From JAHEDH01 sp963753285 (GTDB lineage: Bacteria; Actinomycetota; Acidimicrobiia; Spongiisociales; ZC4RG35), in contig CAVWBT010000008.1 in assembly GCA_963753285.1 (NCBI GenBank), forward strand, positions 248,001 through 312,000: a DNA stretch of 64,000 nucleotides, written 5' to 3'. Below are positions 26,148 through 35,802 of the stretch, piece after piece (position 1 is the first letter of the stretch; each line of letters begins with the position of its first letter). Position numbers and translations under genes: made by a program. A model generated the notes under the pieces. That model had not been told where the DNA came from. It worked only from the letters and a program-made list of their open reading frames with translations, and did not search any database.

Positions 26148-27484
26148 AGGCCCTCCACGATCTCGGAAACGGAACGCACCAGCTCCTCAACGGTAGACCG
26201 ATCACCCGCCTCGACGTTCAGTCTGAGGAACGGCTCGGTGTTCGATGGCCTGAGGTTGAACCAACGGTCCTCCCAGGAGAGGGTCAGCCCGTCGAGCCGA
26301 TCGACCTCAGCTGTCGGGTAGGAGCGCTCGACGGCCGTCATTGCCTCGCCGGCATCGTCGACTCTCAGGTTCACCTCACCCGATGCCTCGTACCTCTCGA
26401 CGCTGCGACGCAACTCCGACAGCGACACACCAGACTCAGACAGGACCTGGAGCAACACGAGCATCGCGAGCATCCCCGAGTCGGCGCGGAAGTTGTCGGC
26501 GAAGTAGTAATGGCCCGAATGCTCGCCGCCGAACACAGCCCCGGTCTCGGCCATCACTGCCTTGATGAACGAGTGACCGACCCGTGTTCGAATCGGCGTT
26601 CCGCCCTGCTCGGAGATGATCTCGGGGACCGACCTCGACGTGATCAGGTTGTGCACGATCGATGCCCCCGGGCGCCGTGCGAGGAACCAGGTGGCCACGA
26701 GCGCGGTCGTCGTCGAGCCCGACAGCACCTCGCCGGTGTCGTCGATGAAGAATGCGCGGTCGGCATCACCGTCGAAGGCGACCCCGAGGTCGGCACCGGC
26801 CTGACGCACCGCCGCGATCAAGTCCACGAGATTCTCCGGCTCGAGCGGATTCGCAGGATGATTGGGGAACGTGCCGTCCGGTTCCAGGTACAGACCCTGT
26901 AGGTGGGCCTGGAGACGATCGAACACCTTCTCCACGGCAATGCCCGCCATGCCATTGCCGCCGTCGACCACCACGTCGAGTGCTGAGATCGCGGATGTGT
27001 CGACGATGCCAAGAAGGTGGTCCACGTAGTCCTGAACTGCCTCGACGCTCCTGATCGACCCAGCGGCTCCGGTCGGGTTCACACCGTCGATGACGAGCTG
27101 TTTGATGTCGCCGAGCCCGGAGTCGACGCCGATCGGCGCGGCGCCAGGGCCGCACAGCTTGATCCCGTTGTACCCGGCGGGGTTGTGGCTGGCGGTGATC
27201 ATGACGCCCGGGATGTCATCCCGACCGCTTGCGAAGTAGACCAGGTCGGTCGGCACCGCCCCCAGCGCATCGACATCACATCCGACTGAAGTGATCCCTT
27301 CCGAAAGGGCGTCGGCGAGACCGGGCGACGATGGCCGGCAGTCGAAGCCGACGGCGATGCGATCGGCGCCCGACCACGAGGCGAACGCGGCGCCAACACC
27401 ACGGACGAGGGACTCGTCGAGCTCACCGGTGTCCACCCTGCCGCGGATGTCGTAGGCCTTGAACACGGATTCGATGGCGCCCAT
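26144..27484 (-). CDS. manB: Phosphomannomutase/phosphoglucomutase
   Basis: Interconverts mannose-6-P and mannose-1-P (and glucose analogues), feeding GDP-mannose for envelope glycans. It has 446 residues. FKAYDIRG is at the N-terminus, the phosphoserine loop is ITASHNPAGYNGIK, the metal-binding loop is FDGDADRAF, the sugar-binding loop is GGEHSGHYYF, and the phosphate loop is RPSNTEPFLRL. I chose the ATG at 27484, which has GAGAGG three bases upstream; a TACAAT box farther upstream on the minus strand is a good -10. It is divergent from the glycosyltransferase at 27537. Confidence 0.96.
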   Translation of the reverse strand: MGAIESVFKAYDIRGRVDTGELDESLVRGVGAAFASWSGADRIAVGFDCRPSSPGLADALSEGITSVGCDVDALGAVPTDLVYFASGRDDIPGVMITASHNPAGYNGIKLCGPGAAPIGVDSGLGDIKQLVIDGVNPTGAAGSIRSVEAVQDYVDHLLGIVDTSAISALDVVVDGGNGMAGIAVEKVFDRLQAHLQGLYLEPDGTFPNHPANPLEPENLVDLIAAVRQAGADLGVAFDGDADRAFFIDDTGEVLSGSTTTALVATWFLARRPGASIVHNLITSRSVPEIISEQGGTPIRTRVGHSFIKAVMAETGAVFGGEHSGHYYFADNFRADSGMLAMLVLLQVLSESGVSLSELRRSVERYEASGEVNLRVDDAGEAMTAVERSYPTAEVDRLDGLTLSWEDRWFNLRPSNTEPFLRLNVEAGDRSTVEELVRSVSEIVEGL

Positions 27485-27536
27485 GGGCCTCTCGGGGTTG
27501 GAATGAATTGCATTGTATGTGAACCTGTGCCGCTCT
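27485..27536. promoter_or_regulatory. Divergent promoter region between manB and a glycosyltransferase
   Basis: The minus strand has TACAAT (27518-27513) about 30 bases before the manB ATG with a ribosome site between, so manB is leadered. No clear -10 is seen for the plus-strand gene. Confidence 0.5.
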
Positions 27537-28262
27537 ATGGGTCGGGCTGCACACACACTGTCGGTCGTGATGCCGGCATATCAGCTTGCCGGTGTCATCG
27601 AACAGAACATCTCCACCGTGTTCGAGGCACTCTCCGAGCTCGATCTGGAAGTGGTCGTCGTCGACGATGGCTCGACCGACGGAACCGGCGATGCCGTCGA
27701 ACGAGCGCAGGGCAGTCATTCGAGACTGGTGTCGGTTCGGCTCCCGGTGAACCGTGGCAAGGGACGGGCGCTGTTGTCCGGTTTCGAAGCCAGCAGCGGA
27801 GACAACGTCGTGTTCCTCGACGCCGACCTCGACCTCCCCCCGGACCAGATCCCCGCGTTCATCTCCAAGCTGGACGACGCCGACATCGTGGTCGGTACCA
27901 AGCGCGCGAGCATGGCGACAGGAGCCTATCCAGGCATACGGCGCATCCTGAGCCGGATCTTTGCGTTCGCGACCGGTGGCGTCTTTCGGCTGCCCGTGAG
28001 CGAAACCCAGACCGGCCTGAAGGCCTTCAGGCGGGAAGTACTGGAGACACTCGCCGAAAGCGTCAGGATCGACCGCTACGCCTTCGACATCGAACTCCTG
28101 GTGCGAGCCCGAGCTGCCGGGTTCTCCATGGCCGAGACACCGGTCAGACTCGGTGGGCGGGCGGCGGAATCGAGCCTCCGACCGTCCATGATGTGGAACC
28201 TGGCAAGAGACACCGCCCGGATCGCCTGGTGGTGGCTGACAGAGCCGGGCTTCAGACGGTGA
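27537..28262 (+). CDS. Glycosyltransferase family 2, polyprenyl-phosphate hexose synthase-like
   Basis: A 241-residue protein similar to dolichyl-phosphate mannose/glucose synthases. It starts LSVVMPAYQLAG and has VVVVDDGSTDGTGD for nucleotide binding, DADLDLPPDQ (the DxD-type metal site), and TGLKAFRREVL with DRYAFDIELLVRA later, as in DPM1-like enzymes. It probably transfers a sugar from a nucleotide to a polyprenyl phosphate for the GT-C type proteins nearby. Starts at 27519 (GTG) or 27537 (ATG) are both possible. Its last 11 bases overlap the end of the convergent membrane protein gene. Confidence 0.85.
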   Translation: MGRAAHTLSVVMPAYQLAGVIEQNISTVFEALSELDLEVVVVDDGSTDGTGDAVERAQGSHSRLVSVRLPVNRGKGRALLSGFEASSGDNVVFLDADLDLPPDQIPAFISKLDDADIVVGTKRASMATGAYPGIRRILSRIFAFATGGVFRLPVSETQTGLKAFRREVLETLAESVRIDRYAFDIELLVRARAAGFSMAETPVRLGGRAAESSLRPSMMWNLARDTARIAWWWLTEPGFRR

Positions 28263-30582
28263 CCGTCTCCGGGACAGCCGGGTCTTCTCCCTGATCTGCC
28301 CCGCCGAAGCGCCGGCGAACCGAGGGGACGACCTTGAACGACACGAGGCCGGCGATCGCAACGAGCGTCGCTCCGAATCCGACGAACTCGATCCACGATC
28401 GACCGAATCGGAGCTCGACGCGCTCGGAGGTTGGAACGACGACCATGAGACTGGGGGCCGCCCGGTACGGGCCCTCTGCTCCCTCGGCGATCCAATTCGG
28501 GAAATACGAGACCTTCACGAGGTGGGGAACACCGACCGCCTCGGTTTCGAAACTCAGCCAGTCGTCGCCGATCTCGATGTTCGTCACCTCCCCCGCGGTG
28601 TCGAGCGATCGTGCAGCGTCGACGGAACCTGCATCCGGCACCCTCGGCCATTCATCGGGCCCCTCGGCGACCAACCACCGATCGAGCGTTCCCACGGAGC
28701 CGTACCACTCGAGTGCGACCTCGCCGAAGCTCTCGCGTTGATCCGTCGGCGGGTCGTACACGGACGGTTCGAAGACGGCGACGTCGACCAGGTCGGAGTC
28801 ATCGACTTCGAAGATCGTGAAGGGCTCGGATCGCTCGACCTCCGTGAGCCGCGGATCGTCGACTGCCTTCTCCTCGGCTTCGTCGGTGAAGCTGACGTAG
28901 TAATCGACGCCGTACAGTTGGAGGTGAGGGATCCCTCGATCGAAGTCGAAGGTGTAGTAGTCGAGTCCCGGTACGGGACGGCTGGGAGCCAGGCTCATCT
29001 CCGCCTGATTCAGGAAGTGGAACGGGACGGTCAGCGACGATTCGAAGAACAGTCCCTCCATCGATTGGTGACCCTGTCCGACCCAGTACGGGATCAGCAT
29101 CAGCGACATCGTCGTGCCGTATTGGTTCAACTCGCTGTTGAACTCCCACTGATACCTTCCGTCAGGCAGACCCTCGACACTGCGCATGAACGCCTGGTAT
29201 TCCCCGAAGGTCTCTTTGCCCTCGTATCCCGAGTAGTTCCACCGTGCCCAGCCGTCGACGAACGTGACACCGGCAAGCGCTCCGAGTGCGAGGACGGCCG
29301 AGGCCGTCGCGGTCACCACCGATGCGGTCTTCACCGGTCCGCTCCACGCGAACGTGGATGCGATCACACCGACGAAGACCGCCCCGACGATGATCGCCAC
29401 CCAGCCGGGCAGGTCATCGTTGGCGGTGGTCTGATAGACGGTCAGCGCGCCGACGACCGCCAACACGATCCGCACGACGGCACGGGGTGAGTGCTCCGGC
29501 AGCCGACGCACCCACGTAGACACGAGCGACCCGATCGCCAGCGCGGCGAAGTAGACGACACCGAAGTACCAATACGGGAGCATCCGGCCATTCCAAAACT
29601 TCCAGCGCCCATCCTCGAAGAAGGACGGCAGGATTTCGGGGAGGATGTTCGGCAACGGGTAGTACAGGAGCGGCAGCAGCATCAGCCCTGCGACCGGCAG
29701 GACGTTCCGGTTCCGACGTACCGCCCACGCAAGACCCACGAGCGCGAACGGGAGCAGGAGCCACAGCTCGATCGGGAAGATCTCTTCCCATCTCGACAGT
29801 GGAGTCCAGGCCATATCGGTGGACAGCGGCAGACGCCACAACAGTGGTATGGCCCAGAAGCCCGCCAACATCCCCGCCCACACCCATGTCGTGATGACAG
29901 GGCCAACAGCGCGTTTCCGGGCGAACAGGATCGCCGAACAGACGACCAGCATGATGATGGTGAGGATGTGCGAGAGCGCTGCCAGGGCGAACACGACCAC
30001 GGCCCGCGGGATCAGATTGCGCTCACCGTCGACGATTCGCGCCAACAACCCGAGGTAGACGAACCCGAGGGCGAACGACCAGCTGTAGGAGAACTCGCCG
30101 GCGAGCGTCGAGGCGATGTTGCCCCCGTAGATCGTGAACGACTCCATGAAGACGAACACGGCACCAGACGATGCGGCGATCGCCGAGACGGTGCGGTTGA
30201 AGCGAAACGCCCGAGACATGAAGTAGACGGCGGGCGGCGTGGCCAGCAGCCCCATCACCGTGACGAGTTTGAACGCGACCCCGTACGGAAGGAAGACGTC
30301 GAGGAAGACGATCACGAGCGACGGGAGCGGAAAATAGAAGTAGAACAGCGGGAAGCCGGCAAACCAATCGTTCGACCATCCGCCGATGCGCCCGCTCGGA
30401 AGAAGGACGTCTCGGAGATAGGCGGGGCCGTAGACATGAGCTCCCATGTCGCCACCCGACGGAGTCGAAGGGTCGAACAGCAGCCATGGGTTCAGGACGA
30501 GCAGGATGGCGAGCGACGCCGCTCCGACGACGAGAGCGGGAACGAACGAACGACTCGCGACGAAGCGCCGCGCCAGGGTCAT
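28252..30582 (-). CDS. Polytopic membrane protein, GT-C/YfhO-like
   Basis: A 776-residue integral membrane protein with about 12-14 helices in the first 480 residues, followed by an extracellular domain (about 500-730) and a last membrane helix near the C-terminus. The first extracellular loop holds the acidic motif GGDMGAHVYG, as in lipid-linked sugar transferases of the GT-C fold. The family cannot be fixed by eye; a role in transferring polyprenyl-linked sugars to surface glycans or proteins fits its location near manB and two glycosyltransferases. The ATG at 30582 follows the zinc-ribbon gene by two bases, so the two are probably one transcript. The C-terminal codons overlap the convergent gene by 11 bases. 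Confidence 0.75.
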   Translation of the reverse strand: MTLARRFVASRSFVPALVVGAASLAILLVLNPWLLFDPSTPSGGDMGAHVYGPAYLRDVLLPSGRIGGWSNDWFAGFPLFYFYFPLPSLVIVFLDVFLPYGVAFKLVTVMGLLATPPAVYFMSRAFRFNRTVSAIAASSGAVFVFMESFTIYGGNIASTLAGEFSYSWSFALGFVYLGLLARIVDGERNLIPRAVVVFALAALSHILTIIMLVVCSAILFARKRAVGPVITTWVWAGMLAGFWAIPLLWRLPLSTDMAWTPLSRWEEIFPIELWLLLPFALVGLAWAVRRNRNVLPVAGLMLLPLLYYPLPNILPEILPSFFEDGRWKFWNGRMLPYWYFGVVYFAALAIGSLVSTWVRRLPEHSPRAVVRIVLAVVGALTVYQTTANDDLPGWVAIIVGAVFVGVIASTFAWSGPVKTASVVTATASAVLALGALAGVTFVDGWARWNYSGYEGKETFGEYQAFMRSVEGLPDGRYQWEFNSELNQYGTTMSLMLIPYWVGQGHQSMEGLFFESSLTVPFHFLNQAEMSLAPSRPVPGLDYYTFDFDRGIPHLQLYGVDYYVSFTDEAEEKAVDDPRLTEVERSEPFTIFEVDDSDLVDVAVFEPSVYDPPTDQRESFGEVALEWYGSVGTLDRWLVAEGPDEWPRVPDAGSVDAARSLDTAGEVTNIEIGDDWLSFETEAVGVPHLVKVSYFPNWIAEGAEGPYRAAPSLMVVVPTSERVELRFGRSWIEFVGFGATLVAIAGLVSFKVVPSVRRRFGGADQGEDPAVPETVTV

Positions 30583-30584
30583 GG

Positions 30585-30761
30585 TCAGTTTCGGGGCTTG
30601 CGAACCAGGTCGAGGACTTCCCGGAGTTCCATTGTCTCGCCCGAACGATCCCACCACTTCTCCTCGCATCGATGGCAGGAGAAGAACACCACCTCCGTCT
30701 CATCGGGGAGGGTGTGCTGGATCTCGATCACATCTGTGATTCCACATTGTGGGCAGTTCAT
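30585..30761 (-). CDS. Small zinc-ribbon protein, 58 aa
   Basis: The short frame reads MNCPQCGITDVIEIQ, then FFSCHRCEEKWWD, with two CxxC pairs forming a zinc ribbon, and ends VRKPRN. A GGAG site lies eight bases before the ATG. The stop is two bases from the start of the large membrane protein gene. I recall similar small proteins in actinobacteria but cannot assign a function. The coding evidence is the ordered CxxC pairs, the ribosome site and tight spacing. Confidence 0.75.
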   Translation of the reverse strand: MNCPQCGITDVIEIQHTLPDETEVVFFSCHRCEEKWWDRSGETMELREVLDLVRKPRN

Positions 30762-30828
30762 GAACCGGGCTCCGGGACGAGTGATGCGAGTGTACGGCGC
30801 TCTGACCGTTTAGCGGAGTTCTTCGCGA

Positions 30829-31101
30829 TCACTCGTCGAGCAACCGGCCGATGTACTTCGAGCGTCGTCGCCCGTTCTCTGTCCAGAAGGCGTACCAGTA
30901 CGGGCCGTGTGGGCACGACCGGCACTCGGCCTTCCCGCATCGGACACTCCGTTCCCGGAGACGGATCGACGGCTCCATCGACCCGACCGGCACGCCGACG
31001 CTCTCGAGTCGCGCACGTGCGAGGATGAACAGGCGCCGAAGGCCGGGCTCGTCGAGCTCTCTGACCGCATCGATCAGATCCCGATCGAGCGAAACGCTCA
31101 A
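30829..31101 (-). CDS. Small Cys-rich protein, DUF6788-like
   Basis: About 90 residues. The second half reads VRCGKAECRSCPHGPYWYAF and then RRRSKYIGRLL, which resembles DUF6788 proteins (CGKxxCxC...HGPYWY...YIG). The function is unknown. The start is uncertain: a TTG at 31101 overlaps the DUF3499 stop as TTGA, while in-frame starts farther upstream (for example ATG 31164) would overlap DUF3499 more extensively. I favour the short form because overlap-coupled starts are common in this genome. Confidence 0.6.
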   Translation of the reverse strand: MSVSLDRDLIDAVRELDEPGLRRLFILARARLESVGVPVGSMEPSIRLRERSVRCGKAECRSCPHGPYWYAFWTENGRRRSKYIGRLLDE

Positions 31102-31325
31102 GCGACTTCGCTGGATCCGGGAGTGAACAGGCGGGTGACGTTCCGGCGGTCGGTCAACGTCCATGCGACCGGAGGTGTCATGCGGTCCGCATGCCCGGTG
31201 CACAGCGAATAGCCGCGACCGCGCTCGGTATCCGGCTCGAGCTCATCGAGCCAGACGGCCCGCTCGCCGTAGTCGAAGGTCATGAGCGCCGCAGCGGGCG
31301 TGGAGCAACGTACACAGGTGAACAT
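31098..31325 (-). CDS. DUF3499 family protein
   Basis: A 75-residue actinobacterial protein reading MFTCVRCSTPAAALMTFDYGERAVWL, then a Cys-His segment (LCTGHADRMTPPVAW). Two N-terminal Cys and the later Cys/His suggest a small zinc site. DUF3499 genes are conserved near manB/fbiA in actinobacteria; the function is unknown. The usual proteins carry a longer C-terminal tail, absent here. A TACCGT box is eight bases before the ATG, so it is probably leaderless. Confidence 0.85.
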   Translation of the reverse strand: MFTCVRCSTPAAALMTFDYGERAVWLDELEPDTERGRGYSLCTGHADRMTPPVAWTLTDRRNVTRLFTPGSSEVA

Positions 31326-31333
31326 GTGGAGGA

Positions 31334-31339
31334 ACGGTA
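31334..31339 (-). promoter_or_regulatory. -10 box (TACCGT) for DUF3499, leaderless
   Basis: TACCGT ends eight bases before the ATG at 31325; the stretch between has no ribosome site. Confidence 0.5.
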
Positions 31340-31358
31340 GGAGGACCGGCCGTTTCGA

Positions 31359-31727
31359 TCAAGGACCGAGCCAACGAAGTAGAGCCCGCTCCGAAGGGAT
31401 GCCCTCCGCCATCCAACCGGGACGTCCGGTCGGGACCCAGACCACGGTCGGCACCAGAGCGATACCGTGCTTCTCGAACAGGGGCGCCTCGGACTCGTAG
31501 GTGTGTTCGGAGTACGAGAGGCGGGCCCGCTCGATCATCGATCGCGCGCGCGAACAGGAGCCGCAGCTCTCTGAGCTGAACAGATGGATGCCCGGTTCGA
31601 GCCCTGCGGATTCGAAGGGGCGACGGCGCCACGCCCGTCCTCGTCTCGACACCACCGCGGCAGCTGCAGCTGCGGCTGCGATCGCCGCAGCCACGACGAG
31701 TCTCACGACGAACTCGTCCACGTTCAC
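31359..31727 (-). CDS. Membrane-anchored thioredoxin/glutaredoxin-like protein
   Basis: A 122-residue protein with one N-terminal, alanine-rich membrane segment (about 8-28) followed by a thioredoxin-like domain: HLFSSESCGSCSRARSMI holds a CxxC (CGSC) redox site, and VPTVVWVPTGR contains the cis-proline. It is probably an envelope-facing redox protein or one facing the cytoplasm; the orientation is not clear. Its GTG start overlaps the stop of the DUF5719 gene as GTGA, so the two are coupled. Confidence 0.72.
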   Translation of the reverse strand: MNVDEFVVRLVVAAAIAAAAAAAAVVSRRGRAWRRRPFESAGLEPGIHLFSSESCGSCSRARSMIERARLSYSEHTYESEAPLFEKHGIALVPTVVWVPTGRPGWMAEGIPSERALLRWLGP

Positions 31728-33016
31728 TCCCCAGCGGTGCGGAGCGGCGTACCGACTCCGAGCGCGAACCCGGCGTCGGTCGAGAGCGACCACGACACGA
31801 ACACATCACCGTCGGATTGCACGATGTATCCCGGGCCTGGACCAGAAACCAGCACGAGCGCTGTGCTTCCGGCCGGCAACAGAACGGTATCGACCTCCAC
31901 CCCGGCGACGAGCGATCGCAGTTCGACCGTCGCATCGAGCCCGTTGGGGTTGGCGAGTCGGAGCACCGCCCCTGCGCCACCGGAGCCCGGCACGACCCAC
32001 GTCGAGGCCGCGAACGGAGCGCCCGGTGTTCCTGCGCGGATCGTCTCACCCTCCACCACCACCGATGCGACCGTCTCACCGCTGGTCGTTACCTTCACCA
32101 CATCGGTGCCCTCGGGCAAGCCTTCGACGTCGATCACCATCTGAGCATCGCTCGGGATGATCCCACTCGCCACACCCTCGATCGGACCCGACTCCGTAAA
32201 GGCGTCGATCGTGAACTCGGTGTCCACACCGGTCGTGGCCAGGACGGTGACCGTCGGCAGTGTGCCCGTGTCCGGTAGCGGCAACAGCCACTCCGTGCCG
32301 GGACGGACGGCTTCCACGACCATCCGCTCGTTGGTGGAGCCCTGGACGCCGGCAGCGTGGACCACCCCCCGCTCGGGGATGATTCGGATGGACAATCGGG
32401 ATCTGAGCGGGAGGATCTGGGCCAGGTCGATCGAGACCACCGATCGAGAAGGCACGACGACCGCTTCGAGTTCCGAGGCCGAGTCCACTCCTGCTTCGCT
32501 GATCGTCCTGACCTCAACGACCGCATCGTTTGCGTATGGGTTTGCCAGCACGAGGTCCAGGCTCTCGCCGGATGCGGTCGACAGGCCTGCGATAGCGGTC
32601 TCGCCCGCAACCGGTGGTGTACACGTGGCTGCCGCCAGTACCAGATCCGACGACGTGACGACGGAGGCCGCAGCACCCTCCTCGGGGAGGTCGACCACCA
32701 CGCCGATCGTCGAGGCTCCGACCGTTGCCCCGACGTCGAGGCTGGTGCCGCTCAACTCGCCGGCTTCTGTCCTGCTGTCGGCCAGAGAGACACCGCCCGA
32801 CGAGAAGAGGAATCTGACCTCGCCGGGGAGACGCGTACCGACCAGGACCTCACTGCGAGCGTCGCGGCCGGTGACGATCGGACAGGCCACGGCGCTGGAT
32901 GGCGCGCGATCCGGTCCGACGCCGAGCTCGGGTACTCGCGCCTCGGGCACCTGGGTCCACACGGCTACGGAGAGAATCGCAACCAACACGGCGACCACAC
33001 GCAGAACCGGGGTCAT
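31724..33016 (-). CDS. DUF5719 family secreted or anchored protein
   Basis: A 430-residue protein with an N-terminal hydrophobic segment (MTPVLRVVAVLVAILSVAVW) followed by beta-rich repeats with short motifs such as VVVEAVRPGTEWLLP and WVVPGSGGAGAVLRLANP, the latter typical of DUF5719. It is probably outside the membrane. In actinobacteria this family follows a large glycosyltransferase and lies near manB and fbiA, as here. It overlaps that glycosyltransferase gene by four bases (ATGA). Its function is unknown; an accessory role for the transferase is a guess. Confidence 0.85.
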   Translation of the reverse strand: MTPVLRVVAVLVAILSVAVWTQVPEARVPELGVGPDRAPSSAVACPIVTGRDARSEVLVGTRLPGEVRFLFSSGGVSLADSRTEAGELSGTSLDVGATVGASTIGVVVDLPEEGAAASVVTSSDLVLAAATCTPPVAGETAIAGLSTASGESLDLVLANPYANDAVVEVRTISEAGVDSASELEAVVVPSRSVVSIDLAQILPLRSRLSIRIIPERGVVHAAGVQGSTNERMVVEAVRPGTEWLLPLPDTGTLPTVTVLATTGVDTEFTIDAFTESGPIEGVASGIIPSDAQMVIDVEGLPEGTDVVKVTTSGETVASVVVEGETIRAGTPGAPFAASTWVVPGSGGAGAVLRLANPNGLDATVELRSLVAGVEVDTVLLPAGSTALVLVSGPGPGYIVQSDGDVFVSWSLSTDAGFALGVGTPLRTAGE

Positions 33017-35757
33017 CGGTCCGTCCGATCTCTCGACGCCACGGCCGCAACGAGCGCAACCAAGAAGACGGATCCGACTGCCATCGACAACGAGCGGCGG
33101 AGCGGCACGGGCTCGTAGGTGACCTCGCCGTCGATCGTCGAGACCCGGTTGGCCCAGTCGTCCTGTGCCCAGTCGGGACCGAAACGAACCGAGGCATTGT
33201 CGGCGATCCGTACCGTCCCCGCCGCCGCCGGCCCGGTCCCTCCCGCGAACGTGGCGTCCCATGCTTCCGACGGTCCGCTCAGCCTCGGCACGAACGACTC
33301 GTTCCGGAAGACCCTGACACCGGGCGAGAGCGGAACCTCGGTGAGATCGAGTTGCGCCGAGAGCCGATCGGCGAACTCGACATCATCGACGACCATCACC
33401 CACTGGATCGCGAACGGGGCGAGCAGGCGGCCAGGTTCCAGCACATCGGCTCGATCGATCACATCGAGCACTCCATCGAGGGCCCTGTCACCGAGCCGTG
33501 GAGGAGCCAGCCGTGCCTCGGCGGAGGTGAGCGCGTCGCCGGTGACGAGCCGATAGCCGTAGCCGTTCCCGATTCGTGAGTCGCCGGGAAGAGAATCAGG
33601 GAATCCGACGAGCAGCGTGCGAACGGACTCTGGATCGGCCGACAGCCCGCTCACGAACGCAAGCCGATCTGCCCAATCGTCCTCTCCCAAGCCCAGGCGA
33701 CCCGCGCCGATCGCGGTGAGCGAAGCGGCCACGACGAACACAGCCGCACCTACTGCGACCCACTGTACCGCCGACTCGAGGACCGAACGATCGAGATCGA
33801 CGGCGAATGCAGCCGACACGATCGCACCCGATCCGAGCGCACCGAGAACGGCCGCACCCACCGAGATGTCACCACCCACTGCGAACAGTCCGGCGCCGAT
33901 CGCCAGAGCGACCATCGATGCCCCGACCGCAGCCATCCTCACCGCCGCACGGTTGCCACCGATCGCCGTCAACACCACAGCGACAGCCAGTGCCGCGCCT
34001 TCCCACTGTCCGATGACGAGGTCGACTGACGGTCCCGACTCCGAGAACGCCGAGGTTCCGACGCCTGCGAGATACGGAGCGAGTGCGAGGATGCCCAGAT
34101 CGACGGCGAGGATCATCGTCAACAGGCTCGATGTGCCGACCCGGGCGCTGAAGGCACTGACGATCACGACTCCCGCAGCCCCGAACAGGAGGGCAACCGG
34201 GGCATACGAGGCCAGGATGGTGGCGACGACGAAGATCGCTCCGAGGCGCCCCAAGCGTCCCCGCCAACCCGCCGGCCACGCCGCAATCGACAGATCCACG
34301 AACCATGGGATCGCACCGATCGCCACGAGACCCGCCCAGTCACCGGCATGACCGATCGCCATTGCGAATGGGCCTGCGAGCATGACGGGGGCAGCGAGGT
34401 ATCGGGATGGACCGTCGATGCCGAAACGCGCGAGCAACCTGCCAAGACCGATCGTGCCGGCGACGAGGGACACTGCGGTGATCAGTCCTGTCACACCCGG
34501 CCAGCCTCCGAACAGGCCTTGGACTGCGGCGGTCATCGCCACCGAAGGGTGCACCGGCTCGAGGCTGCCTAGGCCCGCCGGATTCCATGTGCCGGCATAG
34601 CTCGATAGGACTGCGGCCCAGTCCGCCTCGGGCGGAAGACTGAAGCGGGAAGCGGGGAGAGGGCCGAACAGCAAACCTCGTGCTGTCAACGCGAGGAGGG
34701 CAAGCGTGATGGCGACGACCACCGGTACCGCCCGTGACGACTCGGAGTCGAGCTCGGCCTCGGAAACCACGCCTGGCTCGGCATCGATGACCCAACCGAA
34801 CCGTTCGCCGATTTCGGCTCCGAGGTCCCGGAGCAGCACAGACCCCGGCAGTTGGTAGCGAAACAATTCTTCGTCACCGACATGGCGGATCCTCCGCACC
34901 CGCGCCCGAGCGCGAAGGCTCGTGGGAAGCATCCAGACGTTCCAGACCACCGCGCGAGCGTGGTCGACGATGCGCCGCGGTTGGCGAAGGAAGATGCGAG
35001 CGCCGCCGTCCACGAGCCCGATGACGAGCGACACCGGGATCAGCCAGATCAGCGTCACGAGGCTGTAGACCTTGAGCATCGCCCGATAGCGACCGGCGCG
35101 TTCGCGCCAGGTCTCGACACCGTGACCGCACGCCCCCTGATGACGTACCTCGGACGACGGGACGATCATCACCCGGCTACCGGCGAGCCGCGCACGTTGG
35201 GCCAGATCCTGGCCGGCGGCGCCCGGCGGAAGCGCCGGATCCAATCCGCCGAGTCCTCGGAGCAGATCTCGTCTGACCAGCGTCGAGACCCCTGAGATCG
35301 AGGCAACGTCGCGAACGACGTCGTACTGCTCCAGGTCGACCTCGTCGGGGTCGAGCCCCGAGTATGGCTCACCGAACACATCGGTGGCCGACCCCACCGA
35401 CTCCAAGTGGACACCTGTCGCATCGATGATCTTCGACCCCACGAGGGACGCATGATTGCGATCCATCTCGGCAACCAGGGCGCCCAGTGCGTCGGGCCGC
35501 GGTATCGCATCGGAGTGCACGATCCAGACCGCATCGATTGCCGAGTCCAACGCCTTCAGCATGTCGTCGATCGAGCCGAATGTGGCGAGCCCGTCCTGGG
35601 TGTCGGACCCGATGACTGCGACGCTGTCGACCCCATACACTGACCGGCGCACGGCTTCGACCGTGCCCGCGAGCTCGCCGCCCTCGACCTGGAGAACGGC
35701 GCATGCGACATGGGTGGAGTCCTCGACAGGACCGGTGGGTTCAGAGACGGACGTCAT
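33013..35757 (-). CDS. Large glycosyltransferase with GT2 domain and polytopic membrane region
   Basis: A 914-residue protein. Residues 1-240 form a GT2-like domain (VACAVLQVEGGELAGTVEAV, a HSD acidic motif in AVWIVHSDAIPRP, and later GAAGQDLAQRARLAG). Then come a membrane helix near residue 248, a linker, and about 12-14 helices from 340 to 690, ending with an extracellular domain and a last helix. This is the large transferase that precedes DUF5719 in actinobacterial clusters. A start at ATG 35769 is possible. It is divergent from cofD across a 45-base gap. The acceptor sugar is unknown; a wall-glycan role is inferred. Confidence 0.85.
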   Translation of the reverse strand: MTSVSEPTGPVEDSTHVACAVLQVEGGELAGTVEAVRRSVYGVDSVAVIGSDTQDGLATFGSIDDMLKALDSAIDAVWIVHSDAIPRPDALGALVAEMDRNHASLVGSKIIDATGVHLESVGSATDVFGEPYSGLDPDEVDLEQYDVVRDVASISGVSTLVRRDLLRGLGGLDPALPPGAAGQDLAQRARLAGSRVMIVPSSEVRHQGACGHGVETWRERAGRYRAMLKVYSLVTLIWLIPVSLVIGLVDGGARIFLRQPRRIVDHARAVVWNVWMLPTSLRARARVRRIRHVGDEELFRYQLPGSVLLRDLGAEIGERFGWVIDAEPGVVSEAELDSESSRAVPVVVAITLALLALTARGLLFGPLPASRFSLPPEADWAAVLSSYAGTWNPAGLGSLEPVHPSVAMTAAVQGLFGGWPGVTGLITAVSLVAGTIGLGRLLARFGIDGPSRYLAAPVMLAGPFAMAIGHAGDWAGLVAIGAIPWFVDLSIAAWPAGWRGRLGRLGAIFVVATILASYAPVALLFGAAGVVIVSAFSARVGTSSLLTMILAVDLGILALAPYLAGVGTSAFSESGPSVDLVIGQWEGAALAVAVVLTAIGGNRAAVRMAAVGASMVALAIGAGLFAVGGDISVGAAVLGALGSGAIVSAAFAVDLDRSVLESAVQWVAVGAAVFVVAASLTAIGAGRLGLGEDDWADRLAFVSGLSADPESVRTLLVGFPDSLPGDSRIGNGYGYRLVTGDALTSAEARLAPPRLGDRALDGVLDVIDRADVLEPGRLLAPFAIQWVMVVDDVEFADRLSAQLDLTEVPLSPGVRVFRNESFVPRLSGPSEAWDATFAGGTGPAAAGTVRIADNASVRFGPDWAQDDWANRVSTIDGEVTYEPVPLRRSLSMAVGSVFLVALVAAVASRDRTDR

Positions 35758-35802
35758 CGAAGCCACCATTGTTACGGGACGAAACGCAGAGAGGCAATCT
35801 GG